From: Actinoplanes octamycinicus
Lineage (GTDB): Bacteria; Actinomycetota; Actinomycetes; Mycobacteriales; Micromonosporaceae
Direction of reading: 5' to 3'
NCBI RefSeq assembly: GCF_014205225.1
Contig: NZ_JACHNB010000001.1
Location: forward strand, 1,240,001 to 1,304,000
DNA: 64,000 nt
Shown here: positions 25,931 through 34,497 of the stretch, piece by piece
Position numbering within the stretch: the stretch's first letter is position 1
Layout of the letters: each line of letters starts with the position of its first letter
The notes under the pieces: model-generated
What the model was told of the DNA's origin: nothing
What the model saw: the letters and a program-made list of their open reading frames with translations, nothing else
The model's database searches: none
Made by a program: the position numbers and the translations under genes

Positions 25931-26692
25931 ATGAACAGGTTGCACGCGACGAAGGACTTCTGGCTGGCGGCGCTGCGCGCCGACGGCCCGGCCCTGTGGG
26001 ACGCGGTCACCGAGACCGGGCCCGGCGTCCCGGTGCCCGGCATCCCCGACTGGACCACCGCCGACCTGGCCCACCACGTCACCGGCACGCTGCGCTGGGT
26101 GCGCGCCACGGTGGCCCGCGGGGTGACCGGTCACCCGGAGGTGGCGCCCGGCGCCGACCCGCCGCCGGACTGGGACGAGGCCCTCGACCAGCTGCGCCGC
26201 GAGCTGACCGGCACGATCGAGACGCTGGAGGCGCTCGATCCGGACTTCCCGGCGTGGAACTGGGCGCCGCAGCCGAAACGGGCGGCGTTCTGGGACCGCC
26301 GGATCGCCCACGAGATCTCGGTGCACCGCTGGGACGCCGAGGCGGCGGCCGGCCGGCCCACCCCGATCGAGACCAAGCTGGCCACCGACGGGGTCGGCGA
26401 GATCCTGGACACCTGGCTGCCGGCCGGCAAGCGGCAGGGCCCGACCGACCTGCACGGGGTGGTGCACCTGGTCGGCACGGACGCCGAGACCGAGTGGTTC
26501 GTCCGGCTCCGCGGCGCCGGGATCGCGCTGCTGGACACCGGCACGATCCTGGACTCCGACGACCACCACGCCCGGGCCAAGGCGATCGGCACCGCCAGCG
26601 ACCTGCAGCTGGCCCTAATGGGCCGGAAACGCACCGACCAGCTCGCGGTCAGCGGCGACCCCCGTCTGATCCAGGCCCTCCGCACCGGTTGA
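25931..26692 (+). CDS. Mycothiol-dependent maleylpyruvate isomerase-like (DinB-fold) protein
   Basis: 253 residues. N-terminal four-helix DinB/MDMPI domain with a probable metal triad: His48 or His49 in DLAHHV, and Glu128-x3-His132 in AHEISVHRWD. A C-terminal domain of the MDMPI-C/SCP2-like type follows. Members use mycothiol in isomerisations or S-transfers, but the substrate cannot be read from sequence. It is divergent from murB with a short shared promoter region. Confidence 0.82.
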   Translation: MNRLHATKDFWLAALRADGPALWDAVTETGPGVPVPGIPDWTTADLAHHVTGTLRWVRATVARGVTGHPEVAPGADPPPDWDEALDQLRRELTGTIETLEALDPDFPAWNWAPQPKRAAFWDRRIAHEISVHRWDAEAAAGRPTPIETKLATDGVGEILDTWLPAGKRQGPTDLHGVVHLVGTDAETEWFVRLRGAGIALLDTGTILDSDDHHARAKAIGTASDLQLALMGRKRTDQLAVSGDPRLIQALRTG

Positions 26693-26723
26693 CCCCGGCT
26701 CCGGCCGGTCCTCCCACCTCGAA

Positions 26724-26744
26724 GCGGAGCCGCTCAGGCTCCGC
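26724..26744. terminator. Terminator after the MDMPI-like gene
   Basis: 8-bp perfect stem GCGGAGCC/GGCTCCGC with a five-base loop, 31 bases after the stop. Confidence 0.6.
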
Positions 26745-26786
26745 CGGCGATAGATGACGCCCAGGTATCTATTCCGTCTCGTAAGA

Positions 26787-26798
26787 TGAACCGGTTAA
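26787..26798. promoter_or_regulatory. Candidate LacI-type operator upstream of the beta-glucosidase
   Basis: 12-bp near-palindrome TGAACCGGTTAA with the CG centre usual for LacI-family operators (one mismatched pair), about 50 bases before the GH1 ATG. A wider TGAAC-N7-GTTCA dyad overlaps it. Likely bound by the LacI-type regulator encoded downstream. Confidence 0.45.
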
Positions 26799-26849
26799 GT
26801 TCACGGGACTAGATCATGCGAATGATGCGGAACAGGAAGCGGTGAAGAC

Positions 26850-28253
26850 ATGACGGCAACCGTCACGTCCACGTCGGCGCAGCCGGCGCGTGCGGGGATC
26901 ACCTTTCCCGACGGCTTCGTCTGGGGTGCGGCCACGGCCTCGTACCAGATCGAGGGCGCGGCACGGGAGGACGGTCGCGGCCCGTCCATCTGGGACACCT
27001 TCAGCCGTACGCCCGGCAAGGTGTTCGCCGGGCACACCGGCGACATCGCCTGCGACCACTACCACCGGTACGTCGACGACGTGGCGCTGATGGCCGACCT
27101 CGGCCTGGCGTCGTACCGGTTCTCGGTGGCCTGGCCCCGGGTCCGCCCGGACGGCACCGGCCCGGTCAACACCAAGGGTCTGGACTTCTACGACCGGCTC
27201 ACCGACGAGCTGCTCGGCAAGGGCATCGACCCGGTCGTCACGCTCTACCACTGGGACCTCCCACAGACCCTGGAGGACCGCGGCGGCTGGGCGAACCGGG
27301 AGACCGCCGAGGCGTTCGGCGAGTACGCCGAGGTGGTCTACCGCCGGCTCGGCGACCGGGTGAACACCTGGACCACCCTGAACGAGCCGTGGTGCTCGGC
27401 CTACCTGGGCTACGGCTCCGGCATCCACGCCCCCGGCGTGCAGGACCCGGCCAAGGCGCTGGCCGCCGTCCACCACCTGAACCTCGGCCACGGCCTGGCC
27501 GTGCAGGCGCTGCGGGCGGCCGGCGCGCAGCGGGTCAGCATCACGCTGAACCCGTGCGAGGTCTACCCGGTGGACCCGGAGAGCGCGGCCGACCGGGACG
27601 CCGCCCGGCTGATCGACGGGCTGGCCAACCGGATCTTCTTCGACCCGCTGCTGCGCGGCGAGTACCCGGCCGACGTCCTCCAGCACATCGCCCGGCTGAC
27701 CGACCTGTCCTACCTCAAGGACGGCGACCTGGCGATCATCAACCAGCCGATCGACGTGCTGGGGATCAACTTCTACAACCCGGCGTACGTCTCGGCGAAG
27801 CCCGGCGCCCCCGGCGACCTGTCCTACCCGGGCAGCGAGGGCATCGCGTTCCGCCCGCCGGTCGGCCCGGTCACCGACATGAACTGGCCGATCGAGCCGG
27901 CCGCCCTGACCCGCCTGCTCACCCGCATCCACCGGGACTACCCGGGCACCCCGCTGATGATCACCGAGAACGGCGCGGCGTTCCCGGAGGGCCCCGGCCC
28001 CACGGGCGAGGTCGCGGACCACCGCCGGATCGATTACGTGGACGGTCACCTGCGCGCCTGCCACGACGCTCTGGCCGCCGGAGTGGATCTGCGGGGATAC
28101 TTCCTCTGGTCCCTGATGGACAACTTCGAATGGGCCGAGGGATACGCGAAGCGTTTCGGTATCGTGCACGTCGACTACACGACGCAGCAGCGGGTGCTCA
28201 AGGACAGCGCGAAGTGGTACCGCGAGGTGATCAAGCGCAACGGGCTTTCGTAA
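26850..28253 (+). CDS. GH1 family beta-glucosidase
   Basis: 467 residues, the normal GH1 length. N-terminal signature [19 protein letters not shown]; acid/base Glu179 in TLNEPW; nucleophile Glu373 in ITENGAA; C-terminal [24 protein letters not shown]. It hydrolyses beta-glucosides such as cello-oligosaccharides, releasing glucose; exact specificity is not readable. There is no signal peptide, so it is cytoplasmic and acts on imported disaccharides, though no transporter is adjacent. The next gene is its likely LacI-type repressor, 10 bases on. Confidence 0.95.
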   Translation: MTATVTSTSAQPARAGITFPDGFVWGAATASYQIEGAAREDGRGPSIWDTFSRTPGKVFAGHTGDIACDHYHRYVDDVALMADLGLASYRFSVAWPRVRPDGTGPVNTKGLDFYDRLTDELLGKGIDPVVTLYHWDLPQTLEDRGGWANRETAEAFGEYAEVVYRRLGDRVNTWTTLNEPWCSAYLGYGSGIHAPGVQDPAKALAAVHHLNLGHGLAVQALRAAGAQRVSITLNPCEVYPVDPESAADRDAARLIDGLANRIFFDPLLRGEYPADVLQHIARLTDLSYLKDGDLAIINQPIDVLGINFYNPAYVSAKPGAPGDLSYPGSEGIAFRPPVGPVTDMNWPIEPAALTRLLTRIHRDYPGTPLMITENGAAFPEGPGPTGEVADHRRIDYVDGHLRACHDALAAGVDLRGYFLWSLMDNFEWAEGYAKRFGIVHVDYTTQQRVLKDSAKWYREVIKRNGLS

Positions 28254-28263
28254 GGAGCGATTT

Positions 28264-29274
28264 GTGACGACGCGGGAGCGGCCCACCCTGGAAGCGGTGG
28301 CCCGGCGCGCCGGGGTGTCCCGAGCCACCGTCTCCCGCGTCGTCAACGGCTCCACCACGGTGGCCGCCACCATCCGGGAGGCGGTCAACCGGGCCGTCGA
28401 CGAGCTGGGTTACGTGCCCAACCAGGCGGCCCGCAGCCTGGTCACCCAGCGGACCGACTCGGTCGCCCTGATCCTGCCGGAGACGGCGAACCGGGTCTTC
28501 TCCGACGACCTGTTCTTCCCGGCGATCATCCGCGGCGTCGGGATGGAGCTGGAGGCGGCCGACAAGCAGCTGGTGCTGATGATGACCGGCTCCGAGGCCG
28601 GCCACCACCGGGTGGAGCGCTACGCGGTCGCCGGCCACGTCGACGGGGTCGTGTTCGCCTCGATCCACGGCGCCGACCCGCTCCCCGGCGCGCTGGCCCG
28701 CCGCGGCATCCCGGTGATCTGCAGCGGCCGCCCGATGACCGCCGAGCCCCCGGTCCCCTACGTCGACGTCGACCACGCCGGCGGGGTGGCCGCCGCGGTC
28801 CGCCATCTGATCGCCGGCGGCCGCCGCCGGATCGCCACCATCGCCGGCCCGCAGGACATGGTGGCCGGCGTCGAGCGCCTGGCCGGCTACACCGCCACGC
28901 TCCGCGCCGCCGGCCTCCCCGAGCTGGTCGTCGAGGGCGACTTCACCCGCGAGTCCGGCATCACCGGGATGCGCGCGCTGCTCGCCCGGGACCCGGAGCT
29001 GGACGCGGTCTTCGTCGCCTCCGACCTGATGGCGCACGGCGCGCTGATGGCCCTGCGCGAGGCCGGCCGCCAGGTCTCCGGCGACGTCGCGGTGATCGGC
29101 TTCGACGACTTCGAGATCAGCCGCTACAGCGACCCGCCGCTCACCACGGTCCGCCAGCCGATCGGCGAGATGGGCCGCACCCTGGCCCGCCAGATGCTCC
29201 TGCTGATCAACGGCGACGAGATCCCGGAGTCGGTCGTCCTGCCCACCGAGCTGATCGTCCGCGACTCCGCCTGA
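28264..29274 (+). CDS. LacI-family transcriptional regulator
   Basis: 336 residues: N-terminal HTH and hinge helix (TLEAVARRAGVSRATVSRVVNGSTTVAATIREAVNRAVDELGYVPNQAARSL) and a periplasmic-binding-type effector domain (SVALILPE, VDGVVFASIHG, GFDDFEISRYSDPPLTTVRQP). Probably represses the GH1 gene upstream and its own operon until a sugar binds. GTG start with GGAG nine bases upstream. Confidence 0.93.
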   Translation: MTTRERPTLEAVARRAGVSRATVSRVVNGSTTVAATIREAVNRAVDELGYVPNQAARSLVTQRTDSVALILPETANRVFSDDLFFPAIIRGVGMELEAADKQLVLMMTGSEAGHHRVERYAVAGHVDGVVFASIHGADPLPGALARRGIPVICSGRPMTAEPPVPYVDVDHAGGVAAAVRHLIAGGRRRIATIAGPQDMVAGVERLAGYTATLRAAGLPELVVEGDFTRESGITGMRALLARDPELDAVFVASDLMAHGALMALREAGRQVSGDVAVIGFDDFEISRYSDPPLTTVRQPIGEMGRTLARQMLLLINGDEIPESVVLPTELIVRDSA

Positions 29275-29290
29275 CCGCGTTCGCCTCGGG

Positions 29291-29429
29291 CGCCCGCAAC
29301 CCCATCCCTTCCGCGAGGTCCGCTCGGCTCCCTCCCGCAGATTTGGGGTACGCCCACCGCGCCCGCAACCCCATCCCTTCCGCGAAGTCCGCTCGGCTCC
29401 ATCCCCGCAGATTTGGGGTACGCCCACCG
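29291..29429. repeat. Tandem duplication of a 69/70-bp unit
   Basis: Copy 1 is 29291-29359, copy 2 is 29360-29429, differing at a few bases and one inserted C. It lies between two convergent genes (LacI-type regulator and macrodomain). Unit content includes ACCCCATCCCTTCCGCG and GATTTGGGGTACGCCCACC. No coding potential is convincing in either strand. Confidence 0.85.
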
Positions 29430-29456
29430 CCCCCGCACCGGCCGGTGGCAGCGAAC

Positions 29457-29975
29457 TCACGCCGGGGAATCAGCGACGGACCGGGCCACGGCAGCGGTCT
29501 CCGTACCGAAAAGCACCAGATATGCCGTCGTCAGGCGCACCGGCTCGAACGGGCGCAGCACGCTCAACGCCTGCCGGACCGCGTCCTCCACCGGCCACCG
29601 ATAGATCCCGGCCGAGATCAGCGGAAACGCGACCGTCGCCGCGCCGAGCTCGTCCGCGACCCGCAGCGAGGAGGCGTAGCAGGACCGGAGCAGGTCCGCA
29701 CGGTCCTCGGTGGCGCTGAACACCGGCCCGACCGTGTGGATCACCCAGCGCGCCGGCAGCCGCCCCGCGGTCGTCGCGACGGCCTGGCCGACCGGCAGCC
29801 CGCGGCCGTATCGGGAGGCGCGCAACGCCCGGGTCTCGGCCAGGATCTCCGGCCCGCCCTTGCGGTGGATCGCGCCGTCCACCCCGCCGCCGCCCAGCAG
29901 CGACGAGTTGGCCGCGTTCACGATCGCGTCCACCCGCTGCGCGGTGATGTCCCCTTCGACCAGCTCGACCCGCAC
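29457..29975 (-). CDS. Macrodomain (ADP-ribose-binding) protein
   Basis: 172 residues. Core macrodomain motifs VELVEGDITAQRVDAIVNAANSSLLGGGGVDGAIHRKGG and FPLISAGIYRWPVEDA match the YmdB/MacroD type that hydrolyses O-acetyl-ADP-ribose or mono-ADP-ribose. I chose GTG at 29975 because GGGAGG lies six bases upstream and the domain starts here. The frame continues open for 180 further residues through the repeats, but that extension is repeat translation. Confidence 0.85.
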   Translation of the reverse strand: MRVELVEGDITAQRVDAIVNAANSSLLGGGGVDGAIHRKGGPEILAETRALRASRYGRGLPVGQAVATTAGRLPARWVIHTVGPVFSATEDRADLLRSCYASSLRVADELGAATVAFPLISAGIYRWPVEDAVRQALSVLRPFEPVRLTTAYLVLFGTETAAVARSVADSPA

Positions 29976-30115
29976 CACGAACCTCCCGGCGACCTCGAAA
30001 CGGCACAGTCCGGGCCGGACTCTGCCAGCCCGTCCCGGAAGCCGCACCCGAGTTCCGCGACGCCCGCAACGGCTGGCCACGGATGCTGCCTGGGCCGGCC
30101 GATCGACGTGGCAGG

Positions 30116-30200
30116 TTATCCACACCAGCACGTCATCCACAGCCCCGTCCCGGGCGATCCACTCTCCGCGCGACACTGTCTTCGGGCGGCTCCCCCTGGG
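30116..30200 (-). repeat. Dispersed element with paired DnaA-box-like sites, copy A
   Basis: On the - strand: CCCAGGGGGA (30200-30191), then GCCGCCCGAAGACAGTGT, then TGTGGATGA (30141-30133) and TGTGGATAA (30124-30116), starts 17 bases apart. Nearly identical over about 100 bases to copy D at 62841-62925. It abuts the 65-bp tandem repeats. Confidence 0.75.
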
Positions 30201-30429
30201 CGGGCGGGGACTGGGAAGTGGCCCTGCTGTCCCAACGCGTTGCAACGACCCCTTGAAACCGCCGGCGGGCGGGGACTGGGAGGTGGCCCTGCCGTCCCAA
30301 CGCGTTGCAACGACCCCCTGAAACCGCCAGCGGGCGGGGACTGGGAGGTGGCCCTGCCGTCCCAACGCGTTGCAACGACCCCTTGAAACGCCGGCGGGCG
30401 GGGACTGGGCAGTGGCCCTGCCGTCCCAC
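30201..30429. repeat. 65-bp tandem repeats, 3.5 copies
   Basis: Units at 30201-30265, 30266-30330, 30331-30394 (one base shorter) and a partial unit 30395-30429, over 90 percent identical by eye. Each full unit contains the 10-bp palindrome CAACGCGTTG. Both strands translate but to meaningless repeats. Confidence 0.85.
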
Positions 30430-30514
30430 GTCCGCACCGATTCGGACACCACGATCAGAGGCGCCCGCGAGCAGCTGGAACCGACCCACCTGTCCATCCC
30501 AGCGGTACCCATCG

Positions 30515-30567
30515 GGCTGGCCTGTGCAGGTGTCTCAAGACCGGTCAGACACCCGTGAGGGCCAGCC
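30515..30567. terminator. Nested hairpin downstream of the EI24 gene
   Basis: Outer arms GGCTGGCC (30515-30522) and GGCCAGCC (30560-30567); inner arms GGTGTCT (30529-30535) and AGACACC (30547-30553). It lies about 100 bases beyond the EI24 stop on the - strand. The rest of 30430-30670 shows no gene. Confidence 0.4.
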
Positions 30568-30670
30568 GGGAGAGGGAGCGCGTCACGGCCGGCCCCAAGC
30601 GGGCCTCGCGGAGCGTCCGGCCACGGGACCGGCCGCGCGGCGGGCGCTCCGGGCGTACCGGAAATGGGTT

Positions 30671-31471
30671 TCAGAGGGAACTTGTGGTGGTGATCTCGAT
30701 CGGCTTGCCCAGGGCTCGGCGGGCCAGCAGCGTCGCGCCGGCGATCGCGGCCGGCATCAGGAAGATCGCGCCGAGCGGGATCAGGAACGTGCAGAAGACC
30801 GCGCCGCCGAAGCCGAGCGTCAGCGGGACGTTGGCGGCCAGGACCGCGCGGCGGTGCCGGAGCCGCTGGCCGCGGCGCTGGAACGGGACGCCGGTGAGCT
30901 CCAGCGCCAGCAGCCAGCCGCCGACCGCGCCGGCCAGGACCGGGACCACCGTCTGGCCGATCACCGGGACGAAGCCGAGCGCGAAGAGCGGGACGCCGGC
31001 CAGGATGCTGAGGCCGATCAGCCGCAGCGAGTCGGCCAGGCTGCGGCGCAGCGCGCTCCAGAAGCCGACCTCGACCGCTTCCGGGACGCCGCCGTAGCGG
31101 TCCTCGACCAGCTCGGAGATCTTCTCGTAGAACGGGTCACCGATCAGCAGGGTGACCGCGGTGAAGGTGAGGACGCCGAGCAGCAGGGTCAGGCCGAGCA
31201 GCCCGGCGCCGGCCAGCACCTCGACGAAGTCGCGCCAGAAGCCGGACCAGTCGTCGGCGAACCAGGTGACCTGCTCGGAGAGGTCCGGCAGGAAGCGGAT
31301 CAGGACGACCAGGCCGATCGTGTAGAGCACGCCGGAGAGCAGTGCCGGGAGCAGGCCCAGGCCGAGCAGCCGCGGACTGCTCAGCACCAGGCCGAGGCCG
31401 CGGCCGAGCAGACCGACCCCGGTGGCGAACTGGCGAACCGCGGCCAGCGGGCGTTGCGGATCTTCCTTCAC
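30671..31471 (-). CDS. EI24/CysZ-like membrane protein
   Basis: 266 residues with about four long membrane regions and the family motif GDPFYEKISELVEDRYGG, as in CysZ sulfate permeases and EI24-domain proteins. It may move sulfate or another anion; the substrate is uncertain. The ATG is followed by a basic segment. It is separated from neighbours on both sides by hairpins or gaps. Confidence 0.82.
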   Translation of the reverse strand: MKEDPQRPLAAVRQFATGVGLLGRGLGLVLSSPRLLGLGLLPALLSGVLYTIGLVVLIRFLPDLSEQVTWFADDWSGFWRDFVEVLAGAGLLGLTLLLGVLTFTAVTLLIGDPFYEKISELVEDRYGGVPEAVEVGFWSALRRSLADSLRLIGLSILAGVPLFALGFVPVIGQTVVPVLAGAVGGWLLALELTGVPFQRRGQRLRHRRAVLAANVPLTLGFGGAVFCTFLIPLGAIFLMPAAIAGATLLARRALGKPIEITTTSSL

Positions 31472-31499
31472 GACCCGGCAGCTTAGTCGTGCCTGTCGA

Positions 31500-31982
31500 T
31501 CAGGGGGCGGGCGGCGCGCTCGGGTCGGTGGTGTCGCCGGTGCTCGGCGGGACGCTGTCCGACGGGGTCGGGGTGGGTTCCGGCGGCCCGGTGATCTGGG
31601 TCGGGGTGGGCACCGGCGGCATGCTCAGGATCGGCGGCGGCGACGAGGTGGCGGCGGTGACCGGAGGCGCCGAGGCGGGCACCGTGACGGTCTTGGTGAT
31701 CACGGTGCTGCTGACCACCACGACCGGGGGCGGCGCGTCGCCCGCCGGGCGGCCCGGGCGTCCGGCGTAGCCGTCCGGGGACTGTCTGGTGTGCGGCGGG
31801 GCCACGCCGAGGGCGTCGCTGCCACCGGTGCCGCCGGTCTCCGCGGCCGCCACGGGTCGCGCCTTCGGGGTGCCCAGCGCCCAGCCGACCACGACGGCGA
31901 AGGGCAGGCCGATCGCGAGAACCCCAATAAAAACGGATTTAGGAGACAACAGCACGTCGAGTTCACCGCTCGACAACGCCAA
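31500..31982 (-). CDS. Membrane-anchored Pro/Thr-rich protein of unknown function
   Basis: 160 residues. One membrane helix at about 17-37 (FIGVLAIGLPFAVVVGWALG) followed by an extracellular low-complexity region rich in Pro, Thr, Ser and Val. No domain is recognised. The start is uncertain: TTG at 31982 gives 160 aa, an in-frame GTG nine codons later is possible. It could be a wall-spanning linker protein. Confidence 0.55.
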   Translation of the reverse strand: MALSSGELDVLLSPKSVFIGVLAIGLPFAVVVGWALGTPKARPVAAAETGGTGGSDALGVAPPHTRQSPDGYAGRPGRPAGDAPPPVVVVSSTVITKTVTVPASAPPVTAATSSPPPILSMPPVPTPTQITGPPEPTPTPSDSVPPSTGDTTDPSAPPAP

Positions 31983-32024
31983 AAGTTACGGCTTTCGGGA
32001 CATTTCACTTTGCGTACGCGGTAA

Positions 32025-32200
32025 GCACCGCCCCGGCGACGGGCAACTCGCACCCCCGGGCACCGCCCCGGCGACCAGCGACTCGCACCTCCGGGCACCG
32101 CCCCGGCGAGCAGCAACTCGCGCCTCCGGGCACCGCCCCGGCGACCAGCGACTCGCACCTCCGGGCACCGCCCCGCCGAGCGGCTGATCGCGGGGACGGC
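32025..32200. repeat. 35-bp tandem repeats, five copies
   Basis: The word GCACCGCCCC recurs at 32025, 32060, 32095, 32130 and 32165, an exact 35-base period. Units differ at a few positions. There are no unique spacers, so it is not a CRISPR array. It fills the gap between the hydrolase stop and the unknown membrane protein start (31983-32258); no gene is seen there. Confidence 0.85.
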
Positions 32201-32258
32201 ACCGCACGCCGAGCGGCTGCTCGCGGGGACGAGCGTCGCCGCGACCGGCGCCCCGCGC

Positions 32259-33143
32259 TCAGTCGTTCAGGAACGCCGAGACCCGGTCGCGCAGCTCGTT
32301 CCGGTTCGTCCACATGACCGTCGGGCGGTCGTAGATCTCCAGCTCCGCGCCGAGCAGCTCGGCCAGCCGCTCCGCCCACCCCGCCGGATGGATCTCGTCG
32401 CCCAGGCAGCCGAGCACCAGGGCACGACCCCGGAACGCCTTGAGCAGCGACTCGTCCGGCAACGCCGGGCTGGTCCAGAGCGTGGCCAGCTCCGCGGAGA
32501 GCCCGTCGCGCTGCAACTGGTCGACGCGCTGCCGCAGATAGCTCCAGCCGGCCGGGGTGTTCCGCACCGACGGCGGCAACTCCGCCTCGACCGCGTCGGC
32601 GATCATCGCGGCCTCGCCGGACTCGACCGAGGCGAGCAGCCGGTCCAGGCGCTGCGCCGCGGCCGCCGGACGGTGCCCGTCCAGCGGGGCGGGCAGGAAG
32701 AGCACCACCCGCTCGAACCGGTCCGGGGTCTCGGCGAGCAGCCGGCACAGCGCGCCGGCGCCCATGCTGACCCCGAGCGCCCGGGTCGCGCCGGCCAGGT
32801 CGGCCACGCCGCGCAGGTCGCTCGCCAGGTCGCCGAAGGTCCACGGGCCGGGCGGCGCGTCGGAGCGGCCGTGCCCGCGGAACTGGAAGAAGACCCGGCG
32901 GCCGGCCACCGCGCTGCCCAGCGGGCGGGTCCCGGCGATGTCCCCGGCCAGGCCGTGCGCGAACACCGTCATCGGGCTGCCGGCGCCGGTGATCAGCTGC
33001 TCGACGCGTACCCCGGAGGGAAGAGTGACCAGCTCGGTGGCCGGACCCGGCAGCGTCGGGCGACCAGACCGCGGTCCGGTCCGATCGGCGCGCTGCAGGC
33101 GCGGCCCGCCGTCCGGCGGCGGCGGCCCGAAGCGCCCCCTCAC
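32259..33143 (-). CDS. Alpha/beta hydrolase-fold protein lacking the catalytic histidine
   Basis: 294 residues. Oxyanion-hole region VFAHGLAGD, nucleophile Ser in LGVSMGAGA, acid in LGCLGDEIHPAGWA. The strand that should end in the catalytic His reads EIYDRPTVMWTNRNEL, with no His. It may be inactive or use another residue (the HP after the Asp is a candidate). The first 35 residues are low complexity, so the true start may be downstream of the chosen GTG. Confidence 0.8.
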   Translation of the reverse strand: MRGRFGPPPPDGGPRLQRADRTGPRSGRPTLPGPATELVTLPSGVRVEQLITGAGSPMTVFAHGLAGDIAGTRPLGSAVAGRRVFFQFRGHGRSDAPPGPWTFGDLASDLRGVADLAGATRALGVSMGAGALCRLLAETPDRFERVVLFLPAPLDGHRPAAAAQRLDRLLASVESGEAAMIADAVEAELPPSVRNTPAGWSYLRQRVDQLQRDGLSAELATLWTSPALPDESLLKAFRGRALVLGCLGDEIHPAGWAERLAELLGAELEIYDRPTVMWTNRNELRDRVSAFLND

Positions 33144-33168
33144 CGGACCGCCACGCGAAGCGACCGGG

Positions 33169-33483
33169 TCACCAGAAGCCCTTGCCGTCCGCGATGTCCT
33201 TGAGCCCGGGCCGCACGTCCAGCAGGTAGATCAGCGCGGCCGCGATGCCGATCAGGCCGAAGATGCCCAGAGCGGACTGGCCCCAGTAGGTGAGCAGCAG
33301 GCAGACCCCGATGATCGCGGCCCAGGCGCCCTTGGGCAGGGTGCCGAGCGCCTGGAAGCCCGCGCCCCGCTGGGTCAGGCAGTGCACGAACGCCACCGTC
33401 TCCAGGATCAGGGCGACCAGCAGGATCGCGAACTGGATATAGGCCTGGACGGCGAAGGCGAAGATCGGCGCGGAGAGTGCCAT
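33169..33483 (-). CDS. DUF2516 family membrane protein
   Basis: 104 residues starting MALSAPIFAFAVQAYIQFAILLVALILETVAFVHCL, with three membrane helices and the ending YLLDVRPGL, as in DUF2516 proteins. Start ATG at 33483; upstream in-frame codons run into a terminator. In mycobacteria a similar small membrane gene follows hbhA and its XRE partner, matching the order here. Confidence 0.88.
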   Translation of the reverse strand: MALSAPIFAFAVQAYIQFAILLVALILETVAFVHCLTQRGAGFQALGTLPKGAWAAIIGVCLLLTYWGQSALGIFGLIGIAAALIYLLDVRPGLKDIADGKGFW

Positions 33484-33498
33484 GCCGGAGAGTCTATG

Positions 33499-33529
33499 CC
33501 GCGGGCCCCGGCAACGCCGGGGCCCGCGG
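33499..33529. terminator. Terminator between the HbhA-like gene and DUF2516
   Basis: Perfect 14-bp GC stem (33499-33512 with 33516-33529) and a three-base loop, 15 bases after the HbhA-like stop. Confidence 0.8.
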
Positions 33530-33544
33530 ATCATGTCGGGGTGC

Positions 33545-34051
33545 TTACTCGGCCGGCTTCGGGGCCGGGGTGGCCTTGGCCCGCTTGCGCGGCTTCGGGG
33601 TGGCGGCGGCCTCGACGGCCTTGGCCTCCTCGACGGCGGCCTCGACAGCCTTCGGCTGCTCGGTGGTCTCGATGTCCGCGTTCACCACGTCGGCCGACTC
33701 GACGATGCCGGTGCCGACCACCTTCTCGCCGCGGGCGACCAGGGCGACGTAGGCCGCGACGGCCCGCTCCTGGGCGATCTGGGCAAACGCGGTGGCGGCG
33801 GTCTGCGCGTTGCTGCGGATCGCGGCGAAGTCCGCGGTGGCGGCCTTCTCCTGCAGCGCGGTGGCCTGGGCGGCCGCCTTCTTCTGCAGGTCGCCGGCCT
33901 GCACGTTGGCGGTGCGCAGCGAGGCGACGGCGCGGTCGCTGAGCTCGGTCAGCACGGCCGGCAGCTTGCGCAGCTGCTGGTAGGCCAGGTCACCGGCGCC
34001 GGCGGCGGCGTAGAGCGGGGCCGGGATCTTGGTCTTGGTCTGCTCGGTCAT
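33545..34051 (-). CDS. HbhA-like (heparin-binding hemagglutinin-type) protein
   Basis: 168 residues: coiled-coil-rich body (about 25-110) with TKTKIPAPLYAAAGAGDLAYQQLRKLPA at the start, and a C-terminal Lys/Pro/Ala-rich tail (KPRKRAKATPAPKPAE) like the lysine-rich adhesion tail of mycobacterial HbhA. In non-pathogens it is a lipid-associated, envelope-linked protein; the role here is not known. Its ATG overlaps the XRE regulator stop by four bases. Confidence 0.8.
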   Translation of the reverse strand: MTEQTKTKIPAPLYAAAGAGDLAYQQLRKLPAVLTELSDRAVASLRTANVQAGDLQKKAAAQATALQEKAATADFAAIRSNAQTAATAFAQIAQERAVAAYVALVARGEKVVGTGIVESADVVNADIETTEQPKAVEAAVEEAKAVEAAATPKPRKRAKATPAPKPAE

Positions 34052-34476
34052 TTCGTCTCCTCGGCGATCGGGGTGGTCCGGGGCGCGTCGTCCGCGTCGG
34101 TGTCCGACGTGGTCTCTGACGGCGGTGGCGCGTTCCGAGCGTTCTCATTGCGGAACGTCTCGTAGATCTGCGACAGGGACTGCTTCTGCGCGATCGTGAG
34201 CTCCGGGTCGACCGCGATGGCCGCCAGCACGCCCTGCTGGCCCTCGCCATCGAGCAATCCGGCCCGCAGGTACATCGCGGGTGTCGACACACGCAAGGCG
34301 CTGGCGATCTGCTGCAGCACCTCGGCGCTCGGCTTGCGGAGGCCACGCTCGATCTGGCTGAGGTAGGGGTTGCTCACCCCCGCCTTGTCGGCGAGCTGCC
34401 GCAGCGAGATCTTCGCGGTCTGCCTCAGGTCGCGGATGAACGTCCCGATGTCCTGGGGCAGGTCCTTGTTGGCCAT
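34048..34476 (-). CDS. XRE-family regulator upstream of the HbhA-like gene
   Basis: 142 residues. HTH: IGTFIRDLRQTAKISLRQLADKAGVSNPYLSQIERGLRKPSAEVLQQIASAL. The C-terminal 60 residues are acidic and Thr-rich. The order XRE-hbhA-DUF2516 matches mycobacterial Rv0474-Rv0475-Rv0476 as I recall it. The dyad directly upstream is a likely autoregulatory operator. Confidence 0.9.
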   Translation of the reverse strand: MANKDLPQDIGTFIRDLRQTAKISLRQLADKAGVSNPYLSQIERGLRKPSAEVLQQIASALRVSTPAMYLRAGLLDGEGQQGVLAAIAVDPELTIAQKQSLSQIYETFRNENARNAPPPSETTSDTDADDAPRTTPIAEETK

Positions 34477-34497
34477 GTCCCCAAGTTAGCTCGCGGT

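Noticed and set aside
29978..30512. 180-residue N-terminal extension of the macrodomain protein
   Set aside because: It runs through copy A and the 65-bp repeats; a good RBS and start exist right at the domain boundary.
32025..32200. 35-bp repeats as a CRISPR array
   Set aside because: Units are contiguous with no unique spacers, and no cas gene is present.
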